64,000 nt of DNA from contig NW_027488369.1 in assembly GCF_051014445.1 (NCBI RefSeq), positions 15,766,001 to 15,830,000 on the forward strand, written 5' to 3'. Below the pieces are notes generated by a model. That model saw nothing but the letters and a program-made list of their open reading frames with translations. It did no database searches and was not told where the DNA came from. This stretch comes from Colletes latitarsis (taxonomy: Eukaryota > Arthropoda > Insecta > Hymenoptera > Colletidae). A program made the translations under genes and the position numbers. Within the stretch, counting starts at the first letter, position 1. Every line of letters begins with the position of its first letter. This document shows, in pieces, positions 58,991 to 64,000 of this stretch.

Positions 58991-61900
58991 AGAATACGAA
59001 AAATGCGAAAGTACGAGCCAGATGTGGGCAAATCCCAGACCTACCCGAGACATAACCGGCGTTATCCTCTAAAATATTAATCGCAACCAGGTTTAATTGA
59101 CTGTTTCGGTGTGGTACCGCATTGCTACGATGATCCAAACCAGAAAGAGGCCAGGATCTGGCCAACAAGTATGCGAAAAATGCGAAAGTATGAGCCAGAT
59201 GATTGCAAATACCAGAACTAACCCAGACATAACCGGCGTTATCCCCTAAAATATTAATCGCAACCAGGTTTAATTGACTGTTTCGGTGTGGTACCGCATT
59301 ACAACGTGATCCAAACCAGAGAAAGGCCAGGATCTGGCCAACAAGGATGAGAAAAATGCGAATATATGATCCAGATGATTGCAAATACCAGAACTAACCC
59401 TGACATAACCAGCGTTATCCTCTAAAATACGCATCGGAACATGCTTTTAATGACTGTTTCAGTGTGGCACCACATTACTACGTGATCCAAACCAGAAAAA
59501 GCCCAGGATCGGGCCAACAAGAATGCGAAAAATGCGAAAGTACGAGCCAGATGAGGGAAAATCCCAGACCTAACCGAGACGTAACCGGCGTTATCCCCTA
59601 AAATATTAATCGCAACGAGGTATAATTGACTGTTTCGGTGTGGTACCGCATTGCTACGATGATCCAAACCAGAAAGAGGCCAGGATCTGGCCATCAAGTA
59701 TGCGAAAAATGCGAAAGTATGAGCCAGATGATTGCAAATACCAGAACTAACCCAGACATAACCAGAGTTATCCTCTAAAATATTAATCGCAACCAGGTCT
59801 AATTGACTGTTTCGGTGTGGTACTGCATTACTACGTGATCCAGACCAGAAAAAGGCCAGGATCTGGCCAACAAGTATGCGCAAAATGCGAAAGTACGAGC
59901 CAGATGAGGGCAAATCCCAGACCAAACCGAGACATAAACGGCGTTATCCTCTAAAATATTAATCGCAACCAGGTTTAATTGACTGTTTCGGTGTGGTACT
60001 GCATTACTACGTGATCCAGACCAGAAAAAGGCCAGGATCTGGCCAACAAGTATGCGAAAAATGCGAAAGTATGACCCAGATGATTGCAAATACCAGAACT
60101 ATGCCTGACATAACCAGCGTTATCCTCTAAAATACGAATCGGAACATGCTTTTGATGACTGTTTCAGTGTGGTAACACATTACTACGAGATCCAAACCAG
60201 AAAAATCCCAGGATCGGGACAACAAGAATGCGAGAAACGCGAAAGTACGAGCCACATGAGGGAAAATCCCAGACCTAACCCAGACATAACCGGCGTTATC
60301 CGCTAAAATATTAATCGCAACCAGGTTTAATTGACTGTTTCGTTGTGGAACCACATTACTACGGGATCCAAACCAGAAAGAACCCAGGATCTGGCCAACA
60401 AGTATGCGAAAAATGGGAAAGAACGATCCAGATGAGGGCAAATCCCAGACCTAACCGAGACATAACCGGCGTTATCCTCTAAAATATTAATTGCAACCAG
60501 GTTTAGTTAACTGTCTCAGTGTGGTACCACATTACTACGTGATCCAAATCAGAAAAAGCCCAGGATCTGGCGAACAAGTATGCGAAAAATGCGAAAGTAC
60601 GAGCCAGATGAGGGCAAATCCCAGACCTAACCGAGACATAACCGGCGTTATCCTCTAAAATATTAACCGCAACCAGGTTTAATTGACTGTTTCGGTGTGG
60701 TACCGGATTACTACGTGATCCAAACCAGAAAAAGGCCATGATCTGGCCAACAAGTATGCGAAAAATGCGAAAGTATGAGCCAGATGATTGCAAATACCAG
60801 AACTATGCCTGGCATAACCAGCGTTATCCTCTAAAATACGAATCGGAACATGCTTTTGATGACTGTTTCAGTGTGGTAACACATTACTACCAGATCCAAA
60901 CCAGAAAAATCCCAGGATCGGGACAACAAGAATGCGAGAAACGCGAAAGTACGAGCCACATGAGGGAAAATCCCAGACCTAACCCAGACATAACCGGCGT
61001 TATCCGCTAAAATATTAATCGCAACCAGGTTTAATTGACTGTTACGTTGTGGAACCACATTACTACGGGATCCAAACCTGAAAGAACCTAGGATCTGGCC
61101 AACAAGTATGCGAAAAATGCGAAAGAACGATCCAGATGAGGGCAAATCCCAGACCTAACCGAGACATAACCGGCGTTATCCTCTAAAATATTAATTGCAA
61201 CCAGGTTTATTTGACTGTTTCGGTGTGGTAACGCATTACTGCGTGATCCAAACCAGATCAAGCCCAGGATCTGACCAACAAGTATCAGAAAAATGCGAAA
61301 GTTCGAGCCAGATGAGGGCAAATCCCAGACCTAACCGAGACATAACCGGCGTTATCCTCTAAAATATTAATCGCAACCAGGTTTATTTGACTGTTTCGGT
61401 GTGGTAACGCATTACTGCGTGATCCAAACCAGATAAAGCCCAGGATCTGACCAACAAGTATCAGAAAAATGCGAAAGATCGAGCCAGATGAGGGCAAATC
61501 CCAGACCTAACCGAGACATAACCGGCGTTATCCTCTAAAATATTAATCGCAACCAGGTTTATTTGACTGTTTCTGTGTGGTACCACATTACTACGTGGTC
61601 CAAGCCAGAAAAAGACCAGGATCTGGCCAACAAGTATGCGAAAAATGCGAAATTACGAGCCACATGAGGGAAAATCCCAGACCCAACCGAGACGTAACCG
61701 GCGCTTTCCTCTAAGATATTAATCGCAACCAGGTTTATTTGACTGTTTCGGTGTGCTACCACGTTACTACGTGGTCCAAGCCAGAAAAAGACCAGGATCT
61801 GGCCAACAAGAATGCGAAAAATGCGAAAGTATGAGCCAGATGATTGCAAATACCAGAACTATGCCTGGCATAACCAGCGTTATCCTCTAAAATACGAATC

Positions 61901-64000
61901 GGAACATGCTTTTGATGACTGTTTCAGTGTGGTAACACATTACTACCAGATCCAAACCAGAAAAATCCCAGGATCGGGACAACAAGAATGCGAGAAACGC
62001 GAAAGTACGAGCCACATGAGGGAAAATCCCAGACCTAACCCAGACATAACCGGCGTTATCCGCTAAAATATTAATCGCAACCAGGTTTAATTGACTGTTT
62101 CAGTGTGGTACCACATTACTACGTGATCCAAACCAGAAAAAGCCAAGGATCTGGCCAACAAGTATGCGAAAAACGCGAATGTATGAGCCAGATGATTGCA
62201 AATACCAGAACTAACCCAGACATAACCAGCGTTATCCTCTAAAATACTGATCGGAACCAGCTTCTATTGACTGCTTCAGTGTGGTACCACATTACTACGT
62301 GATCCACACCCGAAAAAGGCCAGGATCTGGCCAACAAGTATGCGAAAAACGTGAAAGTACGAGCCAGATGAGGACAAATCCCAGACCTAACCGAGACGTA
62401 ACCGGCGTTATCCCCTAAAATATTAATCGCAACCAGGTATAATTGACTGTTTCGGTGTGGTACCGCATTGCTACGATGATCCAAACCAGAAAGAGGCCAG
62501 GATCTGGCCAACAAGTATGCGAAAAATGCGAAAGTATGAACCAGATGATTGCTAATACCAGAACTAACCCAGACATAACCGGCGTTATCCCCTAAAATAT
62601 TAATCGCAACCAGGTTTAATTGACTGTTTCGGTGTGGAACCACATTACTACGGGATGCAAACCAGAGAAAACCCAGGATCTGGCCAACAGGTATGCGAAA
62701 AATGCGAAAGTATGAGCCAGATGATTGCAAATACTAGCACTAACCAAGACATAACCAGCGTTATTCTCTAAAATATTAATCGCAACCAGGTTTAATTGAC
62801 TGTTTCGGTGTGGTACCGCATTACTACGTGATCCAAACCAGAGAAAGGCCAGGATCTGGCCAACAAGGATGAGAAAAATGCGAAAGTATGAGCAAGATGA
62901 TTGCAAATACCAGAACTAACCCTGACATAACCTGCGTTATCCTCTAAAATACGAATCGGAACATGCTTTTAATAACTGTTTCAGTGTGGTACCACATTAC
63001 TACCTGATCCAAACCAGAAACATCCCAGGATCGGGCCAACAAGAATGCGAAAAACGTTATCCCCTAAAATATTAATCGCAACCAGGTTTAATTGACTGTT
63101 TCAGTGTGGTAACACATTACTACGTGATCCAAACCAGAGAAAACCCAGGATCTGGCCAACAGGTATGCGAAAAATGCGAAAGTATGAGCCAGATGATTGC
63201 AAATACTAGCACTAACCCAGACATAACCGGCGTTATCCTCTAAAATATTAGTCGCAACCGGGTTTAATTGACTGTTTCCGTGTGGAACCACATTACTACG
63301 GGATCCAAAGCAGAAAAAACCCAGGATCTGGCCAACAACTATGAGAAAAACGCGAAAGTATGAGCCAGATGATTGCAAATACCAGAACTATCCCAAGCAT
63401 AACCAGCGGTATCCTCTAAAATATTATTCGCAACCAGGTTTAATTGACTGTTTCGGTGTGGTACCACATTCCTACGTGGTCCAAGCCAGAAAAAGGCCAG
63501 GATCTGGCCAACAAGAATGCGAAAAATGCGAAAGTACGCGCCAGATGAGGGCAAATACCAGACCTAACCGAGACATTACCGCCATTATCCTCTAAAATAT
63601 TAATCGCAACCAGATTTAATTGACTGTTTCGGTGTGGTACCGCATTACTACGTGATCCAAACCAGAAAAAGGCCAGGATCTGGCCAAGAAGTATGCGAAA
63701 AATGCGAAAGTACGAGCCAGATGAGGGCAAATACCAGAACTAACCCAGACATAACCGGCGTTATCCTCTAAAATACTGATCGGAACCAGTTTCTATTGAC
63801 TGTTTCAGTGTGGTACCACATTACTACGTGATCCAAACCAGAAAAAGGCCAGGATCTGGCCAACAAGTAAGCGAAAAACGTGAAAGTATGAGCTAGATGA
63901 TTGCAAATACCAGAACTATCCCAAGCATAACCAGCGTTATCCTCTAAAATATTATTCGCAACCAGGTTTAATTGACTGTTTCGGTGTGGTACCACATTCC
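58991..64000. repeat. Right end of the satellite array in the window
   Basis: 59.0-60.8 kb is the distant partner of 18.8-20.6 kb. The monomer with CATGCTTTTGATGACTG occurs at 60.15, 60.85 and 61.91 kb (spacings 704 and 1056). 61.2-61.8 kb carries monomers with GTTTATTTGACTG. Near 63,052 a monomer lacks about 56 bp, joining GAATGCGAAAAA to CGTTATCCCC. The array runs off the right edge. Confidence 0.85.

Larger units (their letters stand above)
9291..64000. repeat. Satellite array, about 176-bp monomer, about 310 copies
   Basis: The whole stretch is head-to-tail copies of one monomer in one orientation. A landmark TTGACTGTTTC recurs every 176 bp (with 175- and 177-bp variants), and 17 blocks of ten plus six bases make one unit. 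Other constant landmarks are CGTTATCCTCTAAAATATTA, GATCCAAACCAGAAAAA and GAGCCAGATGA. Monomer classes differ by linked changes, such as CGGAACATGCTTTTAATGAC, CGGAACCAGCTTCTATTGAC, TACGTGGTCCAAGCCAG and GCTACGATGATCC (1 bp longer). No transposon, gene or other sequence interrupts it. Open frames of 60-167 codons recur because the complementary strand of the monomer has few stops; they are not considered genes. A centromeric or pericentromeric role is inference. Confidence 0.97.

Noticed and set aside
9704..63995. Recurrent 60-167 codon open frames in the satellite, mostly on the minus strand (the MPSSGSYFRIFRILVGQILG type)
   Set aside because: They follow the 176-bp period, overlap each other in different frames, start and stop within the repeat, and fuse only where a 177-bp monomer shifts the frame. 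No promoter, no known domain and no sign of protein-level constraint is visible.
9291..64000. Link to insect telomere repeats through CCTAACC in many monomers
   Set aside because: It is a single short match per monomer (GACCTAACCC or GACCTAACCG), not a TTAGG/CCTAA tandem run, and many monomers lack it.
9291..64000. CRISPR array, because of regular repetition
   Set aside because: The whole 176-bp unit repeats with no unique spacers, and the retrotransposon points to a eukaryotic genome.

Overview
The window holds two things: a nested pair of GC-rich non-LTR retrotransposons (1-9290) and a single uninterrupted satellite array (9291-64000). No host gene, rRNA, tRNA or CRISPR array is recognisable. 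The retrotransposons have the R1-clade layout: a Gag-like ORF1 with three zinc knuckles, then an ORF2 with an N-terminal apurinic-like endonuclease, reverse transcriptase and a C-terminal CX2CX8HX4C finger. R1-clade elements are best known from arthropods, so an insect (or other arthropod) nuclear genome is the likely source. The species cannot be named from this sequence.

Layout of 1-9290. An older element copy occupies 1-1783 and resumes at 7771-9290; its 5' part lies off the left edge. A second copy of the same family (1784-7770), apparently full length, sits inside it. The inserted copy has a 5' UTR (1784-2167), ORF1 (2168-4045), ORF2 (4045-7227), a 3' UTR (7228-7743) and a poly(A) tail (7744-7770). 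It is flanked by a 13-bp (possibly 14-bp) direct repeat of host-element sequence (1771-1783 and 7771-7783). The host ORF2 resumes at exactly the next base after the repeat. This is the signature of target-primed reverse transcription into a near-identical relative. The inserted ORFs are open. The host ORF2 is broken by the insertion and by a separate nonsense change at 1353-1355.

ORF1 and ORF2 meet at a TAATG stop-start overlap, the arrangement known to support termination-reinitiation in the R1-clade element SART1. The inserted element is unusually rich in perfect inverted repeats. Stems of 7-16 bp with short loops occur in the 5' UTR, in both coding regions (one lies over the catalytic motif A of the reverse transcriptase) and as a ladder through the 3' UTR.

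Layout of 9291-64000. This is roughly 310 head-to-tail copies of a monomer of about 176 bp, all in one orientation. Variant monomers of 175, 177 and about 134 bp occur. The array has strong higher-order structure: a recurrent 705-bp tetramer, duplicated blocks of 1584, 1541, 2464, 1937 and 4404 bp, and a block of about 1.8 kb that recurs 40,239 bp away. The many short open frames in the satellite follow from its sequence and period and are not annotated as genes. The array looks like centromeric or pericentromeric heterochromatin, but that is inference.
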